Source of the DNA: Fimbriimonadaceae bacterium
Lineage (GTDB): Bacteria > Armatimonadota > Fimbriimonadia > Fimbriimonadales > Fimbriimonadaceae
Reading direction: 5' to 3'
Length of the DNA stretch: 9,956 bases
NCBI GenBank assembly: GCA_019454665.1
Contig: JACFNW010000048.1
Span: forward strand, 1 to 9,956
The position numbers were made by a program, and so were the translations under genes. How positions within the stretch are numbered: position 1 is the first letter of the stretch; each line of letters begins with the position of its first letter. This document shows positions 1-6,262 of this stretch, in pieces. Under the pieces are notes generated by a model that had not been told where the DNA came from, ran no database searches, and worked only from the letters and a program-made list of their open reading frames with translations.

Positions 1-551
1 AACACGTCGCCAAGCCACCACGTGCTCCAGATCGAGTCCCAGTTGGAAGCGTTGGCCACCCCGACCACGGCCAACAAAGCGGTGCCCACGGTGCCGGCGA
101 TGGGGGCCTCGATCAACGCCGCGCAGCCAAGCAAAGCCGCAACGTCTCGAGTCCGCTTGAGTTCGGGCCGGAACTGAAGCCGTTCAAGGAAGGAAACCGC
201 CGCGACCAGGGCCACCGTGACGCCTACCGCCCCACCAAGGGCCACGCCCCACAGCGCGCCTCCCAAGTGCGCGCCGATCGCGGCGCCCAGGAAGAGGCCC
301 GGCCACACCCGGCGTCCCAACCGGATCATCGCGGCGAGCGCGATGCCCGTTACGGGCCAGAAGCACGATACCGTGGACTCAGGCGGTCGCGAAGCGTAGC
401 CCACCGCGGTCGCCAAGATCGAAGCGGCCGCCAAGAGCAGGATGTTCAGCGCCCAACGCGTGCTCCCGATGCCCGCAAAGGCATCGCGAGGAGCGGGCGT
501 GGAAGGTTCGAGGGCGGTTCGGAGTGCCATAACCCACGATTCCAACTCCAT
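1..551 (-). CDS. MASE1-domain integral membrane sensor protein, N-terminal part (runs off the left edge)
   Basis: Reading the minus strand from the ATG at 551 gives 183 residues that stay open to the window edge. After a soluble stretch of about 30 residues come several hydrophobic segments: about 34-52, 64-78, 83-122 and 137-168. Landmarks match the MASE1 family as I remember it: FWPVTGIALAA (64-74), RLGRRVWPGLFLGA (77-90) and a closing WWLGD (178-182). MASE1 is a membrane-embedded sensory domain normally followed by PAS, histidine-kinase or GGDEF/EAL output domains, so the missing C-terminus should carry the output module; I cannot see which one. The start lies 18 bases after the ribokinase stop, so the two are probably co-transcribed. 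A second in-frame ATG at 530 is possible, and neither start has a strong Shine-Dalgarno. The family is fairly sure; the output type is unknown. Confidence 0.75.
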   Translation of the reverse strand, partial: MELESWVMALRTALEPSTPAPRDAFAGIGSTRWALNILLLAAASILATAVGYASRPPESTVSCFWPVTGIALAAMIRLGRRVWPGLFLGAAIGAHLGGALWGVALGGAVGVTVALVAAVSFLERLQFRPELKRTRDVAALLGCAALIEAPIAGTVGTALLAVVGVANASNWDSIWSTWWLGDV

Positions 552-569
552 TCTAGCAAGGCCCCGTTC

Positions 570-1466
570 TTAGAGGACGGCCCTGAGTTCAGCCAGAGAT
601 GGCAGCGAGGCCTGTGCCCCGTGGCGCGTCGCGGCGAGCGCGCCCGCCCGGTTTGCCAGCGCAACGGAGTGTTCCAGCGGCTCGCCCTGGGCCAAGAAGA
701 GGGCCAAGGCGCCGTTGAAGGCGTCGCCGGCGGCGGTCGTGTCCACGGCTTCGACCCGGATCGAGGGGACGTGGACCTTGCCCGCTCGGGTGGCGACCAA
801 GCTGCCAGAGGCTCCAAGCGTCATGGCCACCGTGCCCACGCCAAGGGCCAGCAGGGCATCGCAAAGGTCCTCGGGCGCCCCATCCCGTCCGACGAGGAGC
901 GCGGCCTCGGTCTGATTCGGCGTGAGCACGTCCACATTGGCGAGAACCGCATCATCGAGGGGTTGGGCGGGGGCGGGATTGAGAACCGTGGTCGCACCCA
1001 TCGCCTTCGCGCGTCGCAACCCCGCCGAAACGGCTTCCAGCGGAATCTCCAACTGGAAGAGAGCGACGGCCGGCTCGACGGACTCCACGGCCGAGGCGAC
1101 GGCTTCCGGACGCACGCACCCATTGGCGCCGGAGATGACCACGATTTGGTTCTCGGCGCGATCGTCCACCAGGATGATCGCGGTCCCAGTGCTCGTCGGC
1201 ACGGTCTCGACCAGCGAGCAATCCGCCCCCGACTCGCGCAGGCTCTCCAGCAACGAGCGCCCGAACTCGTCGTTCCCGACGCATCCGACGAACGAGATCG
1301 GACCGCCCAAACGTCCGACGGCGACGGCCTGATTCGCCCCCTTGCCGCCCGAAAACGTCGCGAACGTCGTGCCGAACAGGGTCTCGCCGGGCTTGGGGAA
1401 CCGGGGCACGCGGGCGACCAAGTCCATGTTGGCGCTGCCGACGACGAGTACGCGCGCAGAATTCAC
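570..1466 (-). CDS. rbsK: Ribokinase (PfkB-family carbohydrate kinase)
   Basis: This cytosolic enzyme phosphorylates D-ribose to ribose 5-phosphate with ATP, feeding the pentose phosphate and nucleotide pathways. From the GTG at 1466 it is 298 residues, close to the usual ~305. The family marks appear in order: substrate motif GSANMD (10-15), GGKGANQ (40-46, PfkB signature 1), NPAP (163-166), NQTE (184-187), TLGASG (216-221), and the anion-hole and catalytic block DTTAAGDAFNG (242-252) with the general base at D248. TRHGAQ near the end matches ribokinase more closely than fructokinase or adenosine kinase. The frame stays open up to an ATG at 1547, but the first ~27 residues of that version lack family similarity and run into the divergent gene. 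The GTG, or another GTG at 1484, is therefore preferred. No ribose transporter or repressor is visible, so the sugar specificity rests on similarity only. Confidence 0.9.
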   Translation of the reverse strand: MNSARVLVVGSANMDLVARVPRFPKPGETLFGTTFATFSGGKGANQAVAVGRLGGPISFVGCVGNDEFGRSLLESLRESGADCSLVETVPTSTGTAIILVDDRAENQIVVISGANGCVRPEAVASAVESVEPAVALFQLEIPLEAVSAGLRRAKAMGATTVLNPAPAQPLDDAVLANVDVLTPNQTEAALLVGRDGAPEDLCDALLALGVGTVAMTLGASGSLVATRAGKVHVPSIRVEAVDTTAAGDAFNGALALFLAQGEPLEHSVALANRAGALAATRHGAQASLPSLAELRAVL

Positions 1467-1521
1467 GGCCCGAGTATTCCCCACGCGCGGCGAAGGAACA
1501 TCCGGTATCGTCCTATCTGAT

Positions 1522-1935
1522 GTGAGCGACTGGATCGCCGCCGTCACGATGGGTTTGGGCCTGCTGGGCTCGGGGACTTCGGTCGTCGCCCCCCAGCCTG
1601 TCGAAGCGGCTCCCGTGACTCCCCAGACGACTCAGGTCGAAGAAGCCGCTCCGGGAGACCTGGTCACCTTCCACTTCGTCGCGACGACGACCAAAGGCCG
1701 CGAAGTCGCCAACTCCGAACGGAGGGGGATGCCCTACACGGTTCGACTCGGCGCCGCCGGGACTCCGGCAACGCTCACCGAGAGCCTGATCGGCGCCAAA
1801 CCTGGGGAAACGCGGCGTACGGGACTCATTCGCGCCGATGTCGCCATGCCCGGCCTGAAGCCAGCGCAGGGAACATCCGATCCAATGACGTACCGGATGA
1901 TGGTGTTGAGGGTCCAACGCACGAACCGGTCCTGA
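1522..1935 (+). CDS. Small exported protein with a degenerate FKBP-like domain
   Basis: This is a protein of 137 residues from the GTG at 1522; an in-frame ATG at 1549 is an alternative start. The first ~30 residues are a hydrophobic, Ala/Gly-rich stretch ending in VEAAP that could be a signal peptide, although no basic n-region is visible. From about residue 44, GDLVTFHFVATTTKGREV, then PYTVRLG, then a segment ending SLIGAKPGETRR line up without gaps on the FKBP-type peptidyl-prolyl isomerase pattern (VTVHYTG, PFTFTLG, LLGMKVGEKRR). The aromatic and aliphatic pocket residues that bind proline in active FKBPs are mostly replaced: the FDSS motif is VANS, and the VIPGW helix start reads TPATL. 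An isomerase activity is therefore doubtful, and a chaperone or binding role is only a guess. It is divergent from rbsK with 55 bases between starts, and no clear promoter is visible there. An ATG at 1342 opens the same frame but lies inside rbsK and was not chosen. Confidence 0.6.
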   Translation: MSDWIAAVTMGLGLLGSGTSVVAPQPVEAAPVTPQTTQVEEAAPGDLVTFHFVATTTKGREVANSERRGMPYTVRLGAAGTPATLTESLIGAKPGETRRTGLIRADVAMPGLKPAQGTSDPMTYRMMVLRVQRTNRS

Positions 1936-1996
1936 ACGCGGGACCGCCGGACCACAAAACCTCAAGGAAACTGTCAGAGAATGCGCTCGGCGGGGC

Positions 1997-2023
1997 TTTA
2001 GAAACCGAGAGGATTGCCGATAC
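1997..2023 (+). promoter_or_regulatory. Candidate sigma-28 (FliA/SigD-type) promoter upstream of fliM
   Basis: The -10 region GCCGATAC (2016-2023) matches seven of eight bases of the flagellar sigma-28 box (GCCGATAA in enterics, GCCGATAT in Bacillus). Exactly 11 bases upstream sits TTTAGAAA (1997-2004) in the place of the TAAAGTTT -35 element, where only about three of eight positions agree. The match is therefore strong at -10 and weak at -35. Transcription would begin near 2030, leaving a leader of about 35 bases before the fliM GTG. This position also argues against starting fliM at the TTG at 2014, which lies inside the promoter. Confidence 0.5.
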
Positions 2024-2033
2024 ACCTACTGAC

Positions 2034-2054
2034 GACCCGGAAAGGGTCTCGGGT
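2034..2054 (+). promoter_or_regulatory. Possible alternative hairpins in the fliM leader
   Basis: GACCC (2034-2038) can pair with GGGTC (2044-2048) around a GGAAA loop. The overlapping ACCCG (2035-2039) can instead pair with CGGGT (2050-2054). The two stems exclude each other and lie 10-30 bases before the fliM start, which has no strong Shine-Dalgarno of its own. The stems are only 5 bp, so this may be chance in GC-rich DNA. Confidence 0.2.
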
Positions 2055-2064
2055 AGCAAACACC

Positions 2065-3111
2065 GTGTCGGACATCCTCTCCCAAGCCGAAATCGAGGCC
2101 CTGCTGCAATCCCTCGCCGATGAGCCGGAGGGTGCCGCCGCCGTTCGGGAGCCCGTCGCCGAACCCAAAGTCGGACAAGGCAAGGTCGCGGGTCCCGTGG
2201 GCCACACCACCCGAGGCCGCAATTCCAAGCACACGGTCGCCTACGAGGTCTACGACTTCCGAAGGCCCGACAAGTTCAGCAAGGATCAGCTTCGCACGCT
2301 CCAGATGCTGCACGAGACGTTCGCGAGGCACGCCACATCGGGATTGTCGGCATATCTGCGCAGCCCCATCAGCATCGAGCTCGTCGCGCTGGAACAGGTC
2401 CCGTTCGAGGAATACCTGCGCAGCCTGAACAAGTCGGTCTTCACCAAACTTTCGCTCCTGCCCCTCAACGGCAACGCCGTCCTGGAAATCGAATTCGCCC
2501 TGATCTTCGCGGTCGTGGACCGCCTGCTGGGCGGACCGGGACGGGCGATCAACCGAACCGTGCTCACCGACATCGAGCGTCCGCTGATTCTGCAGACCCT
2601 CGAGCGGATGCTGACGGCCCTGCAAACCGCCTGGGAAGGCGTCGTGGTCGTCAAGCCCAGCATCGAGAGCATCGAGACGAGTTCGCAGTTCGTGCAGATC
2701 GCGCCGCCGAACGACATCGTGGTGAGCATCCTCTTCGAGGTCAAGATCGGCAACCTCCGCGGCGCGATGAGCCTGTGCATCCCCTACCTGATCCTCAAAC
2801 CGATCACGGCCAAGCTGAGCGCGCAGAAGTGGTTCGCCGCCAACAACCGCCGCGTCAACGCGACGATCAAGAAGCAGTTGGCCGCCCAGATCAGCCGAGC
2901 CACGGTGGATTGCCGCGTCGAACTCGGCAAGCGCAACATCTCTTTCCGCGACTTTCTGGCCCTGAGCGCTGGCGACACCATCGTCCTCAACCAGCGCACC
3001 AACCAAGACCTCGCCTTTCTCGTGGGCGACGTCCCGAAGTATCGGGGCGTTGCGGCCCGAGACGGCAACCGCGTCGTTTTCACCGTCACCCGCCCCATCG
3101 TTCAAGAGTAA
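2065..3111 (+). CDS. fliM: Flagellar motor switch protein FliM
   Basis: FliM forms the middle of the flagellar C-ring, binds CheY-P through its N-terminus and sets rotation direction together with FliG and FliN. The 348-residue product from the GTG at 2065 is of normal length. It begins VSDILSQAEIEALLQSL, the conserved CheY-binding EIDALL-type segment placed right at the N-terminus as is usual, which fixes the start even though upstream codons stay open to a TTG at 2014. A variable linker (about 20-55) leads to YDFRRPDKFSKDQLRTL (63-79). The CheC-like middle domain contains LLGGPGRAINR with the FliG-contacting GGPG at 156-159. The C-terminal SpoA (FliN-like) domain lies at about 283-343 (DTIVLNQRTNQDLAFLVGDV). 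It is the first gene of the flagellar operon and probably follows the sigma-28-like promoter just upstream. Confidence 0.95.
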   Translation: MSDILSQAEIEALLQSLADEPEGAAAVREPVAEPKVGQGKVAGPVGHTTRGRNSKHTVAYEVYDFRRPDKFSKDQLRTLQMLHETFARHATSGLSAYLRSPISIELVALEQVPFEEYLRSLNKSVFTKLSLLPLNGNAVLEIEFALIFAVVDRLLGGPGRAINRTVLTDIERPLILQTLERMLTALQTAWEGVVVVKPSIESIETSSQFVQIAPPNDIVVSILFEVKIGNLRGAMSLCIPYLILKPITAKLSAQKWFAANNRRVNATIKKQLAAQISRATVDCRVELGKRNISFRDFLALSAGDTIVLNQRTNQDLAFLVGDVPKYRGVAARDGNRVVFTVTRPIVQE

Positions 3112-3114
3112 CCC

Positions 3115-4020
3115 ATGTCCAACAAGCCTCTCGACCTTGTTCCCAAGCTGGAAAACGCGCAGCACCAGATTTGGCAGACCGTGTCCACCACGGTGAGCGA
3201 AGCCGCCGGCCATTCGTTCACGTTCGGCGATCAGGAAGTCCGCATCGCCAAGACCACGGACCTGTACGGCGAAGCCACCGACGCCCTCGCCTTTATCCAG
3301 TTCGCCTTCTCGCACACGCCCGAGAGCAAGCAAATTGTGATCATCGGGCGCGAGACCGTGGCCCAACTGGCGTCCCTCGCCCGCGACGAGGAGGTCACCG
3401 AAGTGGACGAGGACATGGTCTCCGACCTCCGGCCGATCTTCGAGGCCATCGTCCAAGGCATCTGCATGGCGATGGGCACGATGCACAGCGAACCTGCGGT
3501 CGCCACCGGCTTGATGATCCGGTTCCAGAACCTCACGTTCCCCCGGAACTTCCAGAAGTCCGAGGACCTGTTCCGCTGCCGCGCTTCGGCCAAGGGACCC
3601 GGCGTGGATGGGGAAGTCGTGTGGCTGTTCGACGCCGAGTGCGGCGCGGCCATTGCCGGAGTCGCCCACAGCGACCGAGACGATGACTCCGACCACAACA
3701 AGAAGGCCGCCGCGTTCGAGGCAGGGGGCCACCCCATGCTCCCGGATGGCGTGCCTGGCCTCGACATCCTGATGGACATCCCGCTGGAGATCAGCGTGGA
3801 ACTCGGGCGATCCAAGATGATGGTCAAGGACGTGCTCGATCTGGGCACAGGCTCCATCGTCGAACTGAACAAGATCGCTGGCGAACCGATCGACGTCATG
3901 GTCAACGGCCGCCTGGTCGCTCACGGCGAAGTCGTCGTGATCGAAGACAACTTCGGCGTCCGCATCACGGAAGTCCTGTCCCCATTCGAGCGGTTCCAGC
4001 GCCTGAACGAGGCCGCTTGA
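3115..4020 (+). CDS. fliN: Flagellar motor switch protein FliN, long FliY-like form
   Basis: FliN is the lower ring of the switch complex and a docking site for the export ATPase sorting platform. At 301 residues this protein is over twice the length of enteric FliN (~137). The last ~75 residues (218-293) are a typical SpoA domain: DIPLEISVELGRSKMMVKDV, then GSIVELNKIAGEPIDV, then a VNGRLVAHGEV segment and ITEVLSP. Ahead of it is a ~185-residue domain in the position of the CheC-like domain of Bacillus and Thermotoga FliY. The CheY-P phosphatase signature, [DS]xxxExxN, is not evident: the nearest candidate around 105-114 reads DLRPIFEAIV, with no Asn three residues after the Glu. An acidic, His-containing linker (about 184-206) joins the domains. 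The gene starts 3 bases after the fliM stop. FliN identity is sure; the N-terminal domain's relation to CheC is an inference from layout. Confidence 0.9.
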   Translation: MSNKPLDLVPKLENAQHQIWQTVSTTVSEAAGHSFTFGDQEVRIAKTTDLYGEATDALAFIQFAFSHTPESKQIVIIGRETVAQLASLARDEEVTEVDEDMVSDLRPIFEAIVQGICMAMGTMHSEPAVATGLMIRFQNLTFPRNFQKSEDLFRCRASAKGPGVDGEVVWLFDAECGAAIAGVAHSDRDDDSDHNKKAAAFEAGGHPMLPDGVPGLDILMDIPLEISVELGRSKMMVKDVLDLGTGSIVELNKIAGEPIDVMVNGRLVAHGEVVVIEDNFGVRITEVLSPFERFQRLNEAA

Positions 4021-4031
4021 CGAGTACCGCC

Positions 4032-4487
4032 ATGGGAGCCTTTTCCTCGCTCGGCACGCTGATGGGAACCAAGCGCGACTTGGTCTCCGGCGCTGGCGCC
4101 GCCGCCCAGGACGGGGGCAACGGGCTCATGCTGCTCGTCCAGACGCTCGTCGCTCTGGCCGTCGTCTACGCCGGAATCCGGTACCTGTTGCCCAAGTTCG
4201 CGGGTCGCCTGAACCGCAGGCTGTCGCCCTCCCTTGGCAGCGAGATCGCCATCGAGGAGTCGGCGGCTTTCGCGGGCGGCGCGCTGTATCTGGTGAGCGT
4301 CCGCGGCAAGAACATGCTGCTTTCGGTCAATGGGCAGAGCGTGACCTTTCTCACCGAGGTCCCCGCCAAGGAGACGATCGAGGAGCCGACGTTCGGCGAG
4401 CTGTTGCGCGAAGTGCCCGAGCCTGCCGACGAGACCCCGCCCAGCGAGTTGCTCCAGAGGTTGGCGCGCCTTGGGGGAGGATCGTGA
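4032..4487 (+). CDS. fliO: Flagellar biosynthesis protein FliO
   Basis: FliO is a small membrane protein that helps assemble the FliP/FliR core of the flagellar export gate. From the ATG at 4032 it has 151 residues. One transmembrane segment at about 31-50 (MLLVQTLVALAVVYAGIRYL) is followed by a basic stretch KFAGRLNRRL and a soluble domain. That domain carries the weak FliO pattern, with IAIEESAAFAGGALYLVSVRGKN resembling the usual 'l.v.es..l..k..l.lV.v.g..lLlg'. The C-terminal ~40 residues are rich in Glu and Pro and look disordered. FliO is poorly conserved, so the name relies heavily on its position between fliN and fliP. A TTG at 4017 that overlaps the fliN stop would add 5 residues and is a real alternative start. 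Confidence 0.85.
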   Translation: MGAFSSLGTLMGTKRDLVSGAGAAAQDGGNGLMLLVQTLVALAVVYAGIRYLLPKFAGRLNRRLSPSLGSEIAIEESAAFAGGALYLVSVRGKNMLLSVNGQSVTFLTEVPAKETIEEPTFGELLREVPEPADETPPSELLQRLARLGGGS

Positions 4488-5224
4488 AGGGTTTCGGCGT
4501 CCTTCTGCTCCTTCTGGCGGGCACGATGGCCTTCGCCCAAGCCCCGGCCAGTGTGGGCGTCCCCGGCATCAGTGTGAATTTCGGCGGCCAGGGCGACGGC
4601 GACATGAGCACGGCCCTGCAGATCCTCGCCCTGCTCACCATTCTAAGCTTGGCCCCAGCCATCCTGATTCTGATGACCGCGTTCACGCGCATCGTCATCG
4701 TCCTGGGCTTCGTTCGCAGCGCGCTGGGAACCCCCAACGTGCCGCCCAACCAGGTTCTGATCGGATTGAGCCTGTTCCTCACGCTTTACGTGATGGGCCC
4801 CACGCTCGATACGGTGAAGAGTCAGGCTTTGGAACCCTACATGGCCAAAGAGATCAATTTCGAGGAGGCGCTGCAGCGAGCCGAGCCGCCCATCAAGAAC
4901 TTCATGCTCAACAACACCTACGAGAGCGATCTGGCTCTGTTCGTCAACATGGGCGACGAACGACCGACCTCTCGCGAGGAAGTCTCGATCTGGACGGTCG
5001 TCCCGGCCTTCGTGATCAGCGAACTGAAAACCGCCTTCATCATCGGCTTCTACATCTTCGTGCCGTTCCTCATTATTGATCTGATCGTCGCCAGCGCGCT
5101 GATGAGCATGGGCATGATGATGCTGCCGCCCGTCGTCGTCTCCTTGCCTGCCAAGCTCCTAGTCTTCGTGCTGGCCAACGGATGGGCGACGCTGGTCAAC
5201 GCCATCGTCACGGGATACCGCTAA
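4484..5224 (+). CDS. fliP: Flagellar export gate protein FliP
   Basis: Five FliP subunits form the core of the membrane pore through which flagellar rod, hook and filament proteins leave the cytoplasm. The 246-residue length is the usual one. A cleavable signal peptide is visible (MKGFGVLLLLLAGTMAFA, likely cut after A18), as in enteric FliP. The two family signatures are present: FTRIVIVLGFVRSALGTP (67-84) followed by NVPPNQ, and the block that begins SELKTAFIIGFYIFVPFLII (179-198) and ends at GMMMLPP. Four hydrophobic segments lie at about 44-64, 92-108, 181-205 and 217-240. The GTG start overlaps the fliO stop (GTGA), with a GGGGGAGG just upstream, so the two genes are translationally coupled. 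Confidence 0.97.
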   Translation: MKGFGVLLLLLAGTMAFAQAPASVGVPGISVNFGGQGDGDMSTALQILALLTILSLAPAILILMTAFTRIVIVLGFVRSALGTPNVPPNQVLIGLSLFLTLYVMGPTLDTVKSQALEPYMAKEINFEEALQRAEPPIKNFMLNNTYESDLALFVNMGDERPTSREEVSIWTVVPAFVISELKTAFIIGFYIFVPFLIIDLIVASALMSMGMMMLPPVVVSLPAKLLVFVLANGWATLVNAIVTGYR

Positions 5225-5225
5225 G

Positions 5226-5495
5226 ATGAACCACTCGGTCGCACTCGAAATCGCTCGCCAGGGGTTCCTGACTGGAACGATGGTGGTGTTGCCGATCCTG
5301 GCCGTCACGCTCTTCGTCGGCTTGGCTGTCAGCGTCTTCCAAGCGATGACCCAGGTGCAGGAAGCGACGCTCACATTCGTCCCCAAACTCCTGATGGTGG
5401 GCGTGGTGATGGCCGCTCTCGGCAACTGGATGCTGACGCGCCTCGTCGTCTTCTTCGAGTTTTGCATGAGGCATGCTTCAGAAGTGGTGCGATGA
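5226..5495 (+). CDS. fliQ: Flagellar export gate protein FliQ
   Basis: FliQ is a small two-helix membrane protein, four copies of which surround the FliP/FliR core of the export gate. The 89-residue protein shows the standard layout: an N-terminal amphipathic start, a first membrane helix at about 15-38 (GTMVVLPILAVTLFVGLAVS), the highly conserved cytosolic turn FQAMTQVQEATLTFVPKLL (38-56), and a second helix at about 55-80. It begins one base after the fliP stop and its own stop overlaps the fliR start, as expected for subunits made in fixed ratio. Confidence 0.97.
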   Translation: MNHSVALEIARQGFLTGTMVVLPILAVTLFVGLAVSVFQAMTQVQEATLTFVPKLLMVGVVMAALGNWMLTRLVVFFEFCMRHASEVVR

Positions 5496-6262
5496 CGCTC
5501 GATGCCGCCCTCTTGCTGACGTTCCTTCTGGTTTTCTGCCGCTGTTCGGCGTTGCTCTTGACGTCGCCGGTGTTGGGAGGGCAAAGCACACCGGTGCACA
5601 TTCGCGTTCTCGTGTGCTTGACCCTCTCCGCCGCGATGACGGCGCATCTGAATGGTCATATCGGGGAGCTGCCCACGAATGTGCCCGAACTCCTCATGGC
5701 CGTCTTTCGAGAGGTTGGCTTCGGCCTGTTGATCGGCGGGTTGGTTCAATTGGTCTTTCAGGGCGTGATGATGGCGGGCTCCATCGTGGACTTGCAGATG
5801 GGCCTCGGCATCAGCCAAGCCATGAATCCAGTGACGGGCGTGCCGGTTTCGGTCATCGCTCAGTTCAAGTACTTCCTTTGCTTGGTCCTCTTCTTCTTGG
5901 CCAATGGGCATCACACGATGTTGCACGCCTTCATGGCAAGCTATTCCGTCACTGCGGACGCAAGCGGGTTTACCTTCGGCAGCGCTCTCCAAGGTGTGTT
6001 GATGCTCCTTGGCCAGGTGAGCTTGTTGGCGATCCAAGTCGCACTGCCGGTACTCGCCGTCACCATCATTGTGGATGCCGCGTTCGGCGTGATGAACAAA
6101 GCCGTGCCGACGATGCAAGTCATGCTGATGGGCATTCCAGCCAAGGTCATCCTTGGCCTGACCGCTCTGGCGATTGGGCTGCCGATGATGGTCGCCTACA
6201 CTCAAACGGGAACGTCCATGCTCTTCGGAGCGCTCGAAGAAGTCTTTGCGGGGGTGAAGTAA
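5492..6262 (+). CDS. fliR: Flagellar export gate protein FliR
   Basis: A single FliR completes the FliP5-FliQ4-FliR1 helical pore and contacts FlhB. The 256 residues are very hydrophobic, with several membrane-crossing helices. Family landmarks include the early FCRCSALLLTSPVLGGQSTP (about 16-35), the REVGFGLLIGGLVQLVF segment (about 75-91), the loop DLQMGLGISQAMNPV (about 101-115) and the C-terminal MQVMLMGIPAKVILGL stretch (about 210-225). The ATG at 5492 is chosen because it overlaps the fliQ stop (ATGA) and because the protein then begins MTLDAALLL as FliR proteins do. An upstream in-frame TTG at 5462 lies inside fliQ. Confidence 0.95.
   Translation: MTLDAALLLTFLLVFCRCSALLLTSPVLGGQSTPVHIRVLVCLTLSAAMTAHLNGHIGELPTNVPELLMAVFREVGFGLLIGGLVQLVFQGVMMAGSIVDLQMGLGISQAMNPVTGVPVSVIAQFKYFLCLVLFFLANGHHTMLHAFMASYSVTADASGFTFGSALQGVLMLLGQVSLLAIQVALPVLAVTIIVDAAFGVMNKAVPTMQVMLMGIPAKVILGLTALAIGLPMMVAYTQTGTSMLFGALEEVFAGVK

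Noticed and set aside
267..1520. A 417-residue plus-strand frame across the MASE1 gene and rbsK
   Set aside because: It is antisense to rbsK and to the MASE1 gene, both with clear family motifs on the minus strand; its translation is rich in Arg and Gly without motifs.
1927..1946. CGGTCC/GGACCG inverted repeat overlapping the stop of the FKBP-like gene as a terminator
   Set aside because: The stem is 6 bp with an 8-base loop and no following T tract, so I do not call it a terminator.
2014..2064. A TTG start at 2014 giving FliM 17 extra residues
   Set aside because: The extension falls inside the candidate sigma-28 promoter, and the conserved FliM N-terminus begins right at the GTG at 2065.
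2026..3924. A 632-residue open reading frame on the minus strand across fliM and fliN
   Set aside because: It is the antisense of two well-recognised genes. Its product is low-complexity, rich in Asp, Gly, His and Arg, with no family motif, as expected from the reverse frame of GC-rich coding DNA.
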